Positions 10,418 through 19,060 of a stretch of 64,000 bases of DNA are shown piece after piece. Source of the DNA: Caulobacter sp. NIBR2454 (GTDB lineage: Bacteria; Pseudomonadota; Alphaproteobacteria; Caulobacterales; Caulobacteraceae); assembly GCF_027474405.1 (NCBI RefSeq), contig NZ_CP114871.1, forward strand, positions 310,001 to 374,000, written 5' to 3'. Below the pieces are notes generated by a model that searched no databases, was not told the origin of the DNA, and saw nothing but the letters and a program-made list of their open reading frames with translations. A program made the position numbers and the translations under genes. The stretch's first letter is position 1, and each line of letters opens with the position of its first letter.

Positions 10418-11452
10418 GTGAAGATCGCGCTCGTCTCCTCCTTCGTACCGTTCATCAACGGCGGCGCCCGCTTCATTGTCGAATGGCTGGAAGAGAAGCT
10501 GCGCGCCCATGGGCATCAGGTGGAGCGGTTCTATCTGCCGTTCATCGACCATCCGGATGAGTTGCTTCACCAGACCGCCGCCTGGCGGCTGCTGGACCTG
10601 ACCGAGACCTGCGACCGGGTGATCTGCTTTCGCCCACCGGCCCATGTGATCGACCACCCCAACAAGGTGTTGTGGTTCATCCATCATATCCGCGCCTATT
10701 ACGATCTGTGGGATACGCCCTACGGCGTGCCCGTCGACGCCAAGACCACGGCCGTGCGCAAGGCGCTGATCGATCTGGACACCCGCACCATCAAGGAGGC
10801 GCGGGCGGTCTTCACCAACAGCCAGGTGGTCGCTGATCGCCTGATGCATTTCAACGGCATCAAGGCCGATCCGCTCTACCCGCCAATCTACCAGCCCGAG
10901 CGCTTCCGTCATGACGGCTATGGCGACGAGATCGTCGTCGTCTGCCGGGTGGAGCCGCACAAGCGCCAGTCCCTGCTGATCGAGGCGATGCAGCATGTGA
11001 AGAGCGGCGTGAAATTGCGCCTTTGCGGCACCGCGTCGAATCCCGCCTATGGCGCCGAGATCGGTCAGATGATCGACAGTCTAGGCGTGGCCGATCGGGT
11101 GACCTTCGACGATCGCTGGATCACCGAGGAGGAGAAGGCGGAAGTCATCGCGCCGGCTTTGGCCGTCGCCTACCTGCCCAAGGACGAGGACTCCTACGGC
11201 TACCCTTCTCTGGAGGGCGCCCACGCCCGCAAAGCGGTGCTGACGACCACTGACAGCGGCGGCGTGCTGGAACTGGTGGAGGACGGCCGCAACGGCTTTG
11301 TCTCTGAACCCGATCCGGCCGCACTGGCCCAGGTCATGGATCGCCTGTTCCTCGACCGCAAGCTGGCCGCCAAGATGGGCGACGCCTCGCTGGCGCGCCT
11401 GGCCGACCTGAAGATCGACTGGAACACCGTGGTGGAGCGCCTCACCGCATGA
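10418..11452 (+). CDS. Glycosyltransferase, GT4 family (first of a tandem pair)
   Basis: This 344-residue GT-B enzyme starts with GTG at 10418, 4 bases after per. The N-terminal domain has VSSFVPFINGGARFIVEWL, and the donor-side domain has VCRVEPHKRQSLLIEAM and the EDEDSYGYPSLEGAHA-type segment corresponding to the family EX7E region. It overlaps the next GT by 4 bases (ATGA). The likely role is transfer of perosamine during O-antigen assembly, by position. It and the next gene are the same length and share the layout NGGA/RGGA, PNKVLW/QDKVLW and KRQxLLIEAM, indicating duplication. Confidence 0.9.
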   Translation: MKIALVSSFVPFINGGARFIVEWLEEKLRAHGHQVERFYLPFIDHPDELLHQTAAWRLLDLTETCDRVICFRPPAHVIDHPNKVLWFIHHIRAYYDLWDTPYGVPVDAKTTAVRKALIDLDTRTIKEARAVFTNSQVVADRLMHFNGIKADPLYPPIYQPERFRHDGYGDEIVVVCRVEPHKRQSLLIEAMQHVKSGVKLRLCGTASNPAYGAEIGQMIDSLGVADRVTFDDRWITEEEKAEVIAPALAVAYLPKDEDSYGYPSLEGAHARKAVLTTTDSGGVLELVEDGRNGFVSEPDPAALAQVMDRLFLDRKLAAKMGDASLARLADLKIDWNTVVERLTA

Positions 11453-12483
11453 AGGTTCTGGTCGTCAACAACGCCGCGCCGTTCATCCGAGGCGGGGCCG
11501 AGGAACTGGCGGACCACCTGGTCCGCAAGCTGAACGCCACGGACGGCGTGCAGGCTGAGCTCTTGCGCGTGCCCTTCGCGTGGGCGCCCCGTGAGCGTCT
11601 GATCGACGAGATCGTGCTGAACCAAGCGTTCCAGCTCTACAACGTCGACCGCGTCATCGGCCTGAAGTTCCCGGCCTATCTGATCCCGCACCAGGACAAG
11701 GTTCTGTGGCTGCTGCACCAGTTCCGACAGGCCTATGACCTCGACATCGCCGGGCAGAGCCATCTGGGGGACGACCCGGACGGGCGTGCCATCCGCAACG
11801 CCATCCAGGCTGCTGACGATCAGTGCTTCGCCGACTGCCGCCGCATTTTCGTCAACTCGCCGACCACGCAAGGCCGTCTGAAGAAGTTCAACGGGTTCTC
11901 CAGCGAGGTGCTTTATCCGCCGCTGAACGACGAGGAACTGTTCGTTCCGGGGGAGTACGGGAACTACATCTTCGCCGGCGGGCGGGTGGCGCCGGGCAAG
12001 CGTCAGCACCTGCTGATCGAGGCCATGGCGAAGGCCAAGGGCGATTTTCGCTTGGTGATCGCGGGGCCGCCGGAGAGCGACGCCTATGCCGTCGAACTGA
12101 CGGCCCTGGTCGAACGCCTAGACCTGAAGGATCGCGTGGAGCTCAAGTTCGGCTTCCATCCCCGTGAGGACATCGCCCGCTGGGCGGCGGGGGCGCTAGC
12201 CTGTGCCTACTTGCCGTTCGATGAGGACTCGGTGGGCTATGTGACCATGGAGGCCTTCGCCTGCGCCAAGGCCATGCTGACCGTCAGCGACAGTGGCGGC
12301 CTGCTCGAGATCGTCAGTGAACGGACAGGCGCCGTCGTCGCGCCGACGGCGGAGGCCGTCGCCGAGGGCATGGCCAGGCTTTCCGAGCCTTCCCGAGCGC
12401 GCGGCCTGGGTGAGGCAGCCAAGACGCTATGGGACGAAAAAGGTGTGACCTGGGACGAGACGATCCGGCGACTGCTGGCGTGA
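11449..12483 (+). CDS. Glycosyltransferase, GT4 family (second of a tandem pair)
   Basis: This 344-residue paralogue of the preceding gene has VVNNAAPFIRGGAEELADHL at the start, the KVLWLLHQFRQAYDL segment, and the donor-site stretch FAGGRVAPGKRQHLLIEAM. EDSVGYVTMEAFACAKAML is the C-terminal motif region. ATG 11449 overlaps the upstream stop as ATGA, indicating translational coupling. It is the last gene of the run gmd-perB-per-GT-GT and is followed by rsaF after 81 bases. Linkage specificity cannot be read from the sequence. Confidence 0.9.
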   Translation: MKVLVVNNAAPFIRGGAEELADHLVRKLNATDGVQAELLRVPFAWAPRERLIDEIVLNQAFQLYNVDRVIGLKFPAYLIPHQDKVLWLLHQFRQAYDLDIAGQSHLGDDPDGRAIRNAIQAADDQCFADCRRIFVNSPTTQGRLKKFNGFSSEVLYPPLNDEELFVPGEYGNYIFAGGRVAPGKRQHLLIEAMAKAKGDFRLVIAGPPESDAYAVELTALVERLDLKDRVELKFGFHPREDIARWAAGALACAYLPFDEDSVGYVTMEAFACAKAMLTVSDSGGLLEIVSERTGAVVAPTAEAVAEGMARLSEPSRARGLGEAAKTLWDEKGVTWDETIRRLLA

Positions 12484-12515
12484 CGGTCCTTGATTAGGTC
12501 ACGATGATCTGGTTG

Positions 12516-12540
12516 ACCCCCGGTCTGCAGACTTGGGGGT
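12516..12540. repeat. Inverted repeat before rsaF
   Basis: ACCCCC (12516-12521) and GGGGGT (12535-12540) frame a 13-base loop containing the palindrome TCTGCAGA. It sits between the second glycosyltransferase and rsaF, so it could separate transcripts or act as an operator. No T-run follows. Confidence 0.35.
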
Positions 12541-12564
12541 TCGTGTAGAGAGACGAAGACGGTG

Positions 12565-14154
12565 ATGGTGAAGAAGCTTGCCCTGAGCGCCTCGGCGCTG
12601 GCGCTCCTGCTGGGAGGCGCCCTCGTCCCCGGCCTCGCCGCGGCCGACACCCTGGCTGACGCCGTCGCCCTGGCCTACCAGACCAATCCGAACATCCAGG
12701 CTCAGCGCGCCGCTGTGCGGGCCCTGGACGAAAGCTATGTGCAGGCGCGAGCGGGCTTTGGCGTGCAGGCCAGCGGCCAGATCGGCAGCACCTACAACTA
12801 CAATGAGCGTGACACGACTGACATCCTCGGCCGCCCCGGCGGCGAGGTGAAGGCCAAGGACTACACCGACAGCCGCCAACTGGTCATCGCTCAGACCCTC
12901 TATACGGGCGGCCGTCTGACGGCGCGCCTCAACGCGACGGAAGCCCAGATCAAGGCGGGTCGCGAAAGCCTGCGCCGGGCTGAACTCGACCTGTTGACCC
13001 GGGTGGTCGCCGCCTATGTGGGCGTGCGCCGTGACGAAGCGATCCTGCGCGTCAGTGAAGAGTCAGCCGCCGCTCTCGCCAAGATGCTTCAAGACAGCGA
13101 GGACAAGTACAGCGTTCGTCAGGTGACCCTGACCGACGTTGAACAGTCCAAGGCCCGCCTAGCTTCGGCGCGCACCCAGGTCGCCAACGCCAAGGCCCAG
13201 CTTTCCACCTCCCGCGCTCAGTATGCGGCTATCGTGGGTCAGGCGCCGGGAACACTCGAACCGGAACCGGACCTGCAGGGTCTGCCCGACACGCTGGACA
13301 GCGCCTTTGATCTCGCCGAGGTCAACAGTCCGCTGATCCTGCAATCGGTCTATACCGAAGCCGCCTCGCGCGCCCGCATGGCCGAGGCCAAGGCGGGCCG
13401 GATGCCTCAAGTGACCGGTCGTCTGGACTGGGCCTATGGGCCGGTGGCGCAGTACAACGACCGCCTCGGCAACGTCGAGAACTATACAGCGTCGATCACT
13501 CTCAGCCAGCCGCTCTATTCCAGCGGGCAGATATCATCGGTGATCCGGCAGTCGGTGCAGGAGAACGTCCGCGACCAGCAACTGCTCGATGATGCGCGCC
13601 GCAACGCGGTGTTTGGCGTCTCGCAGAGCTGGGACCAGCTGACCCTGGCCCGCGACAGCTTGGTGAGCATCGAGGAAGAGATGCGCGCCAGCGCCGTTGC
13701 GCTTTATGGCGTTCGCGAGGAAGAGCGCTTCGCCCTGCGCAGCACGATCGAAATCCTCAACGCCCAGCAGGAGTTGCTCGGGGCCCAGATCGGCTTCCTG
13801 CGCGGTCGCTTCAACGAATATGTCGGGCGGGTGCAGCTTTTGGCCAACATGGGCGTGCTGCGTCCTGAGACCCTGTCGGCGACCACCGTGGCCTACGATC
13901 CAACGCGCAACTTCAACAAGGTGAAGTGGAAGGGCGCCCTGCCGACCGAAATCGTCACGCGCGTGCTCGATCTGGTCAGTCGCCCCGACCTGTCCACACC
14001 GGTGGCCGGCGACACCACACCGATCAGGCCGGCGGACGCACCGATCTCGGCCGCGCCAGTCGAAGCCGGCAAGCTTGCGCCCTTGCCTTCCATCCTCAGC
14101 CTGGACGACCCTAGCCAGATCGAAGCGCCGCAGACGACCGCGCCGAAGAACTGA
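12565..14154 (+). CDS. rsaF: Outer membrane efflux protein of the type I system (TolC family, RsaF-like)
   Basis: This 529-residue protein begins with a signal peptide (KKLALSASALALLLGGALVPG, cut near AAADT) and has the two TolC-type repeats: DAVALAYQTNPNIQAQRAA near the start and VNSPLILQSVYTEAASRARM in the middle, with long coiled helices. YTGGRLTARLNA and YSSGQISSVIRQ mark the paired beta/helix transitions. It forms the outer-membrane tunnel for RsaD/RsaE substrates. ATG 12565 is preferred over GTG 12562; GAGAGACGAAG precedes it. The location about 5 kb after rsaE matches the known C. crescentus spacing. Confidence 0.92.
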   Translation: MVKKLALSASALALLLGGALVPGLAAADTLADAVALAYQTNPNIQAQRAAVRALDESYVQARAGFGVQASGQIGSTYNYNERDTTDILGRPGGEVKAKDYTDSRQLVIAQTLYTGGRLTARLNATEAQIKAGRESLRRAELDLLTRVVAAYVGVRRDEAILRVSEESAAALAKMLQDSEDKYSVRQVTLTDVEQSKARLASARTQVANAKAQLSTSRAQYAAIVGQAPGTLEPEPDLQGLPDTLDSAFDLAEVNSPLILQSVYTEAASRARMAEAKAGRMPQVTGRLDWAYGPVAQYNDRLGNVENYTASITLSQPLYSSGQISSVIRQSVQENVRDQQLLDDARRNAVFGVSQSWDQLTLARDSLVSIEEEMRASAVALYGVREEERFALRSTIEILNAQQELLGAQIGFLRGRFNEYVGRVQLLANMGVLRPETLSATTVAYDPTRNFNKVKWKGALPTEIVTRVLDLVSRPDLSTPVAGDTTPIRPADAPISAAPVEAGKLAPLPSILSLDDPSQIEAPQTTAPKN

Positions 14155-14221
14155 TCTTCACACAGGCTGGCGCCGCCTTTGGCTGTCGCCTAGCATGTCG
14201 TTGCAGCAGGGTTTGCGAGCC

Positions 14222-15121
14222 ATGACCGACACCTTCACCTTGACGACCGAAGAGGCCACCCCGAGCTTTGCGCGCGATTTGACGCGCGAAGGGTTCTGGC
14301 GCGAAACCTTTCCCGAGCTGACGATCATGGAGCGTCTGACGGGGCAGTTCGCCATCAACCCCCTGCGCAACGAGCCCGCGGTGGTCGCCGGCCAAAAGAT
14401 GCAGCTCGAAGGTTATTTCCAGGAGCAGGACCCGGAGTTGGTGGATCTGGCCGGCCGCCTGTCGCGCGCGATCAGCCGCTGCGTGGAACTGGGCATTCCG
14501 CCGGTCTTCATCTTCCTGTTCGACGAAGCCTGGGCGGCTTTCCATCGCCAGCACCAGATGATCGCGATGTTCCTGGGCGCCGACTATCAGGTGCTGCCGG
14601 ACTTTTGGGCTTGGCGCGTGGACCCCAAGGCGGGTCAGGCCGGCTGGCGACCGCACCGCGACAAGGGCAGAATGGCCTTGGCGCCGGATGGCGCGCCGAT
14701 CTCGTTGACTATGTGGATTCCGCTGACCGAGGCGTCGCCCTTGAACGGCTGCATGTACATGCTTCCGGCCAACCGCGATCCGGTCTACGGCACCGAGCAG
14801 GAAAAGAACTGGCAGGTCGATTTCCCGTCGATCCGCGCGCTGCCGGGCAAGCCGGGGGATTACTTCACCTGGAATCAAGCCGTGCTGCACTGGGGCGCGC
14901 AATCGAGCCCGTTCGCGGAAAAGCCGCGCATGAGCATGGCGCTGGAATTTCAGAAGGCCGACGTCAAGCCGTTCAATACGCCGCTGCTCGGCACCTTGCC
15001 GGTGCTCAGCTTCGAGAACCGCCTCAAGCTCACCGCCAAGCAGATCATCCAGTACAAGCACATGTACCCGCTGCCGCCGGAGATGCAGACGCTGGCTCAA
15101 CGAGTGCTGGCAGGCGGCTAA
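14222..15121 (+). CDS. Phytanoyl-CoA dioxygenase-like non-haem iron oxygenase
   Basis: This 299-residue protein looks like a 2-oxoglutarate/Fe(II) oxygenase. HRDKG supplies the HxD pair and VLHWGAQSS the distal histidine, with an arginine in KPRMSMALEF suited to 2-oxoglutarate. SPLNGCMYMLPANRDPVYG is typical of the PhyH family. The start at 14222 is chosen because an AGGG lies 10-15 bases upstream; ATG 14195 is an alternative. It follows rsaF on the same strand, so a glycan- or lipid-modifying role is possible, but the substrate is unknown. Confidence 0.8.
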   Translation: MTDTFTLTTEEATPSFARDLTREGFWRETFPELTIMERLTGQFAINPLRNEPAVVAGQKMQLEGYFQEQDPELVDLAGRLSRAISRCVELGIPPVFIFLFDEAWAAFHRQHQMIAMFLGADYQVLPDFWAWRVDPKAGQAGWRPHRDKGRMALAPDGAPISLTMWIPLTEASPLNGCMYMLPANRDPVYGTEQEKNWQVDFPSIRALPGKPGDYFTWNQAVLHWGAQSSPFAEKPRMSMALEFQKADVKPFNTPLLGTLPVLSFENRLKLTAKQIIQYKHMYPLPPEMQTLAQRVLAGG

Positions 15122-15138
15122 GCCCGCCCGCCTTTCGC

Positions 15139-17106
15139 CTAAAGCTTGCTTTTGGCCGCCGCGGTCACGGCTTCGGCGGTGATTCCGAACTCCTGATAGA
15201 GGCGCTCGTACGGCGCGCTGGCGCCGAAGCCGGTCATGCCGACGAATAGGCCGTCCTCGCCGATGAAGCGTTCCCAGCCGAACCGCACGCCGGCTTCCAC
15301 CGCCACCCGGACCGGGGCGTCGCCGATGGTAGCCTTGCGATAAGCGGCGTCCTGCTTTTCGAAGAGGTCCCAGCAGGGGGTCGAGACAACGCGGGTGGGC
15401 GTGCCTTCGGCCTGCAACAGCTCACGCGCCTTCATCGCGATAGACACTTCAGTGCCCGACGCAAAGATCGTGACCTTGGCCGCGCCGTCGGCGGCAGCCA
15501 GCTCATAGGCGCCCTTGGCGGAGAAGTTTTGGCTCACGTCGGTACGCACCGCGGGCACCTTCTGTCGCGACAGGGCCATCAGGGACGGACTGTTCTTCTG
15601 CTGGACCGCGATCTTCCAGCATTCGGCGGCCTCGATGGCGTCGGCGGGGCGGAAGACCAGCAGGCCGGGCATGGCGCGCAGGGAGGCGACATGCTCCACC
15701 GGCTGGTGGGTCGGGCCGTCTTCGCCCAGGCCGATGGAGTCGTGGGTCATCACGTGGATGGCCCGCGCGCCCATCAGCGCGCCCAGGCGGATCGCCGCGC
15801 GGCTGTAGTCGCTGAACACCAGGAAGGTGCCAGAATAGGGGATGACGCCGCCATGCAGGGCCATGCCGTTCAGGGCCGCGGCCATGCCAAACTCGCGCAC
15901 GCCGTAGTGGACGTAGCGACCGTCATAGCTCGGGGCGTCGAAGGGCGTCATGCCCTTGACGAAGGTGTTGTTGGAGCCGGTCAGGTCGGCCGAACCGCCG
16001 ATCATCTCAGGGATCGCCGGGACTAGTTGAGCCAAGGCTGCGCCAGAATGCGAACGCGTGGCGTCCGCCTTGCCGGTGGCGGCCATCTCGGCGATGTGGG
16101 CGTCGATACGCTCTTCCCAGCCGGCGGGGAGGTCGCCGGCCATGGCGCGTTTTAACTCGGCGGCGTGGTTGGAGGCCGCCAAAGCCTTCTCCCAGGCCTT
16201 GCGGGGCTTGGCGCCGCGTTTGCCGGCCTTCAGCCAGGCCTTGCCCACGTCTTCGGGCGTCTCGAACGGGCCGCTGGTCCAGCCCATGGCCTGACGCGCC
16301 TCGGCGATCTCGTCGTCGAACATCGTATAGCCGTGGCTATGCGGGTCGCCTTCCTTGCGGCCCGCGCCTTTCGAGATCAGCGTCTTGCACGCGATCAGAG
16401 TCGGCTTGTCCTGGCGGGTGGCCCAGCGCAGGGCGGCGGCGATCTGGCCATGGTTGTGGCCGTCGATCTTCTTGACCGCCCAGCCGGCGGCCTTGAAGCG
16501 GGCGAGCTGGTCGCCGGTCTCGGCGATGGTGGCCTCGCCGTCGATGGTGGTGTTGTTGTCGTCGAACAGGACGGTCAGCTTGGACAGCTTCAGGCGGCCG
16601 GCCAGGCTGATCGCCTCATGGCTGACGCCCTCCATCAGGCAGCCGTCGCCAGCCACCACCCAGGTGCGGTGATCGACAAGCTCGTCGCCAAAGCGGGCGG
16701 CCAGGTGACGTTCGGCCATGGCCATGCCGACGGCAGTGGCCAGGCCCTGGCCCAGGGGACCGGTGGTGGTCTCAACGCCAGGGGTGTGGCCGTACTCGGG
16801 GTGGCCCGGGGTGGCCGAACCCCATTGGCGGAAGTTCTTGATCTGCTCCATCGACACGGCCTTGAAGCCGGTCAGGTGGAGCAGGGAGTACTGCAGCATC
16901 GAGCCGTGGCCGGCCGACAGGACGAAGCGATCGCGGTCGGCCCAATCAGGTTTTGAAGCGTCGAACTTCAGGAACTTGGTCCAGAGCACCGTCGCCACGT
17001 CGGCCATGCCCATGCACATGCCCTGGTGGCCCGAGCGGGCCTTGTGGACGGCGTCCATCGACAGCACGCGTATGGCGTCGGCCATGGTCGTGGGGGACAC
17101 GGACAT
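15139..17106 (-). CDS. tkt: Transketolase
   Basis: This 655-residue thiamine-diphosphate enzyme of the non-oxidative pentose phosphate pathway is full length. KARSGHQGMCMGMAD gives the substrate histidine. VVAGDGCLMEGVSHEA with NNTTIDG is the ThDP/Mg motif. FSDYSRAAIRLGALM and HDSIGLGEDGPTHQPVEH mark the pyrimidine domain. ATG 17106 is preferred because residues after it fit the family N-terminus; an upstream in-frame ATG would add 21 atypical residues. It converges with the oxygenase gene, leaving 17 bases between stops. Confidence 0.96.
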   Translation of the reverse strand: MSVSPTTMADAIRVLSMDAVHKARSGHQGMCMGMADVATVLWTKFLKFDASKPDWADRDRFVLSAGHGSMLQYSLLHLTGFKAVSMEQIKNFRQWGSATPGHPEYGHTPGVETTTGPLGQGLATAVGMAMAERHLAARFGDELVDHRTWVVAGDGCLMEGVSHEAISLAGRLKLSKLTVLFDDNNTTIDGEATIAETGDQLARFKAAGWAVKKIDGHNHGQIAAALRWATRQDKPTLIACKTLISKGAGRKEGDPHSHGYTMFDDEIAEARQAMGWTSGPFETPEDVGKAWLKAGKRGAKPRKAWEKALAASNHAAELKRAMAGDLPAGWEERIDAHIAEMAATGKADATRSHSGAALAQLVPAIPEMIGGSADLTGSNNTFVKGMTPFDAPSYDGRYVHYGVREFGMAAALNGMALHGGVIPYSGTFLVFSDYSRAAIRLGALMGARAIHVMTHDSIGLGEDGPTHQPVEHVASLRAMPGLLVFRPADAIEAAECWKIAVQQKNSPSLMALSRQKVPAVRTDVSQNFSAKGAYELAAADGAAKVTIFASGTEVSIAMKARELLQAEGTPTRVVSTPCWDLFEKQDAAYRKATIGDAPVRVAVEAGVRFGWERFIGEDGLFVGMTGFGASAPYERLYQEFGITAEAVTAAAKSKL

Positions 17107-17280
17107 CGGGAGTTCTCGCTGCGCAGGTGATTTTGCGCGCAGGTCGCACGCGAGCGGGCGCGCGGTCAACCCGCGCGGGCCTCTCGTATGAATTCAATCG
17201 ACGTCCGGCGCATGCAAGCCACGCCCGCCCAGGCGGCCTATTTGCCCATGCGACACCTATCGCGCGCCAAGGAGGGACCC

Positions 17281-17346
17281 GTGGCCAAGACCCTAATCGC
17301 TATGAGCTGCTTGTGCGCCTCGCTGGTGCTGGTCGTCTTCTACTGA
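17281..17346 (+). CDS. Predicted 21-residue hydrophobic peptide with strong ribosome site
   Basis: A GTG at 17281 opens a 22-codon frame that ends at TGA 17344-17346. It is preceded by AAGGAGGG (17269-17276) with a 4-base spacer, one of the best ribosome sites in the window. The peptide starts MAKTLIAMSC and ends in SLVLVVFY; most of its length could span a membrane. It lies in the gap between tkt (minus) and a small minus-strand gene. Its role is unknown, and expression is inferred only from the ribosome site and composition. Confidence 0.5.
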   Translation: MAKTLIAMSCLCASLVLVVFY

Positions 17347-17354
17347 GGCCAAGC

Positions 17355-17654
17355 CTAAGAGCGACGAATATCCATCCCGAGGGTCGGACCGAGCCCGTTT
17401 GGATTTTCTCCGAACGGATTGGCCGCATCGCGGCGACGGGCGAGCGCCTCGAGGCGTTGGCGAAGGCTGTTGTCGATGGGCAGAACCGCATCCGCTTCGT
17501 CCGCGTCCTCGCCGTCATCAGAAATGCTCGCCGCCAGAACCTGGCGCAGCATGACGCCAAACCGCTCGTCCTCCGGTGATCCGGGCTGGGGCGGAGTTTC
17601 CAGCAAGGCCAGGACTTCCTCAAGGGCGGTCTCGGCATCTACTAGGTTGGTCAT
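17355..17654 (-). CDS. Hypothetical 99-residue acidic protein
   Basis: I do not recognise this protein. MTNLVDAETALEEVLALLE forms an N-terminal amphipathic helix, followed by an acidic stretch SDDGEDADEADAV, a helical RQRLEALARRRDAA segment and a glycine/proline-rich tail. There is no signal peptide or membrane span. ATG 17654 is chosen because GGAGACCTGCA lies just upstream and an extended frame to 17735 would add low-quality sequence. It is divergent from galU. Confidence 0.65.
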   Translation of the reverse strand: MTNLVDAETALEEVLALLETPPQPGSPEDERFGVMLRQVLAASISDDGEDADEADAVLPIDNSLRQRLEALARRRDAANPFGENPNGLGPTLGMDIRRS

Positions 17655-17786
17655 TGCAGGTCTCCGGCTTGGCTGACGCAAGGACGGAGCGCACGCGATG
17701 GCCGCCGGTTCCGTAATCGCTCCGGACCTCGCCAAGCTCGACTTCGGTCGCTAAACCAACGGGCATAGGGGATTTGGAGGAATTCG

Positions 17787-18659
17787 ATGAAGCCTGTTCG
17801 CAAAGCCGTTCTGCCGGTTGCGGGCCTTGGGACCCGCGTCTTGCCTGGGACCAAGACCACGCCGAAGGAGCTTCTGAACGTCGTAGACCGGCCGATCCTG
17901 TCCTACATCGTGGCCGAAGGCCGCGCCGCGGGCATCGAACACTTCGTCTTCGTCACCGGCCGTTCCAAGGGCGCCATCGAGGACTACTTCGACCACCAAA
18001 TCGAACTCGAGGCTCAGCTGGAGGCTAAGGGCAAGACCGCCATCCTCCAGCAACTGCGCGACGAGCTGCCCAAGCCGGGCGAGATGAGCTTCGTGCGACA
18101 GATGCAGCCGCTGGGCCTGGGCCATGCGGTCTGGTGCGCCCGCGAGATCATTGGCGACGAGCCGTTCGCGGTCCTGCTGCCCGACGTGATCATCGACGCG
18201 GAGCCCGGCGCGCTGGGCCAGCTGGTCGACGTCTATAACCGGGTCGGCGGCAACATCGTCGCCGTCGAGCAGGTCCCCATGGAAGACACCCACAAGTATG
18301 GCGTGGTCGCTCCCAGCAAGATCGAGGGCCGTCTAGCCACCATGTCGGGCATGGTCGAGAAGCCGCCGCAGGGTACGGCCCCGTCCAACCTGTCCATCGC
18401 GGGCCGCTACATCCTGCAGCCGGAAATCTTCGGCCTGCTGGCGGCCCAGGAGAAGGGCGCCGGCGGTGAGATTCAGCTCACGGACGCCATGGCGCGTCTG
18501 ATGGGCGTGCAGGACTTCCACGCGTATGAATACGAGGGCGCGACCTACGACTGCGGCGACAAGATCGGCCTGCTGCGGGCCAATGTCGGCCTGGCTCTGA
18601 AGCATCCAGAACTGGCCTCCGGCGCGCGCGTGGCGGTTGAGGCTCTGCTCAAGGCCTGA
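17787..18659 (+). CDS. galU: UTP-glucose-1-phosphate uridylyltransferase
   Basis: This 290-residue nucleotidyltransferase makes UDP-glucose for glycan synthesis. KAVLPVAGLGTRVLPGTK is the nucleotide-binding loop, with the conserved lysine in TPKELLNVVDRP, and VLLPDVII carries the metal-binding aspartate region. GVVAPSKIEGR and EKPP match the family. GGAGGAATTCG gives a strong ribosome site before ATG 17787. It adds to the local group of sugar-nucleotide genes. A hairpin follows the stop. Confidence 0.95.
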   Translation: MKPVRKAVLPVAGLGTRVLPGTKTTPKELLNVVDRPILSYIVAEGRAAGIEHFVFVTGRSKGAIEDYFDHQIELEAQLEAKGKTAILQQLRDELPKPGEMSFVRQMQPLGLGHAVWCAREIIGDEPFAVLLPDVIIDAEPGALGQLVDVYNRVGGNIVAVEQVPMEDTHKYGVVAPSKIEGRLATMSGMVEKPPQGTAPSNLSIAGRYILQPEIFGLLAAQEKGAGGEIQLTDAMARLMGVQDFHAYEYEGATYDCGDKIGLLRANVGLALKHPELASGARVAVEALLKA

Positions 18660-18664
18660 CCTGT

Positions 18665-18691
18665 CAGGGCTGGCGGAACCTGCCGGCCCTG
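18665..18691 (+). terminator. Hairpin after galU
   Basis: CAGGGC (18665-18670) pairs with GCCCTG (18686-18691), and inner GGCGG/CTGCC can extend the stem with one wobble pair. It begins 6 bases after the galU stop. There is no T-run, so termination would be imperfect or factor-assisted. Confidence 0.4.
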
Positions 18692-18731
18692 CTCGCCGTT
18701 AGCCTCCGCGACGATTTTGCGAAAGCGAACT

Positions 18732-18751
18732 CTTTTCGCACATGCGAAAAG
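18732..18751. promoter_or_regulatory. Perfect 9-bp-arm palindrome (possible operator)
   Basis: CTTTTCGCA and TGCGAAAAG are separated by two bases. A third related half-site, TTGCGAAAG, lies about 15 bases upstream (near 18717-18725). The group sits in the gap before the 75-residue gene at 18788, 37 bases from its start. The absence of a T-run favours a protein-binding site over a terminator. Confidence 0.5.
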
Positions 18752-18787
18752 GTGGTTAGCTGGACCTTAACGAAGGCGGAGGCTCCG

Positions 18788-19015
18788 ATGATGAGCGCGA
18801 CCCTGAACGCGTACGACGCGACCGAAGTGCGGCTGGCCCCTGTCGAGGACGAGGCCCGCCTGTCGCAGTTTATTCAGGGGTTTCTCTCCGAGAACGGTTA
18901 TCCGTTCATCATGGTCCATGCCGACGGCTCGGGCGCCCGTAAGGTGGTGTTCGAGGACGCCGCGCTGAGCCGTCGCTTCAATGTGCTCTGGCGCCGGGCC
19001 TCCCGCTCGCTCTGA
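18788..19015 (+). CDS. Hypothetical 75-residue protein
   Basis: I do not recognise this small soluble protein. It has an acidic first half (EVRLAPVEDEARLSQFIQGF) and a basic end (RRFNVLWRRASRSL). ATG 18788 or 18791 is preferred over the upstream GTG because GGAGG lies 7-8 bases before them. It is monocistronic between galU and nadE and follows the palindrome at 18732-18751, so it may be specifically regulated. Confidence 0.65.
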   Translation: MMSATLNAYDATEVRLAPVEDEARLSQFIQGFLSENGYPFIMVHADGSGARKVVFEDAALSRRFNVLWRRASRSL

Positions 19016-19060
19016 CGCGCGTTAGTAGGCCTTCAGCCGCTATGGCGGTATGAAGTGCCC

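Noticed and set aside
9088..10476. 462-codon frame antisense to per
   Set aside because: Covers the conserved per gene and the start of a GT gene on the opposite strand; composition is atypical of proteins.
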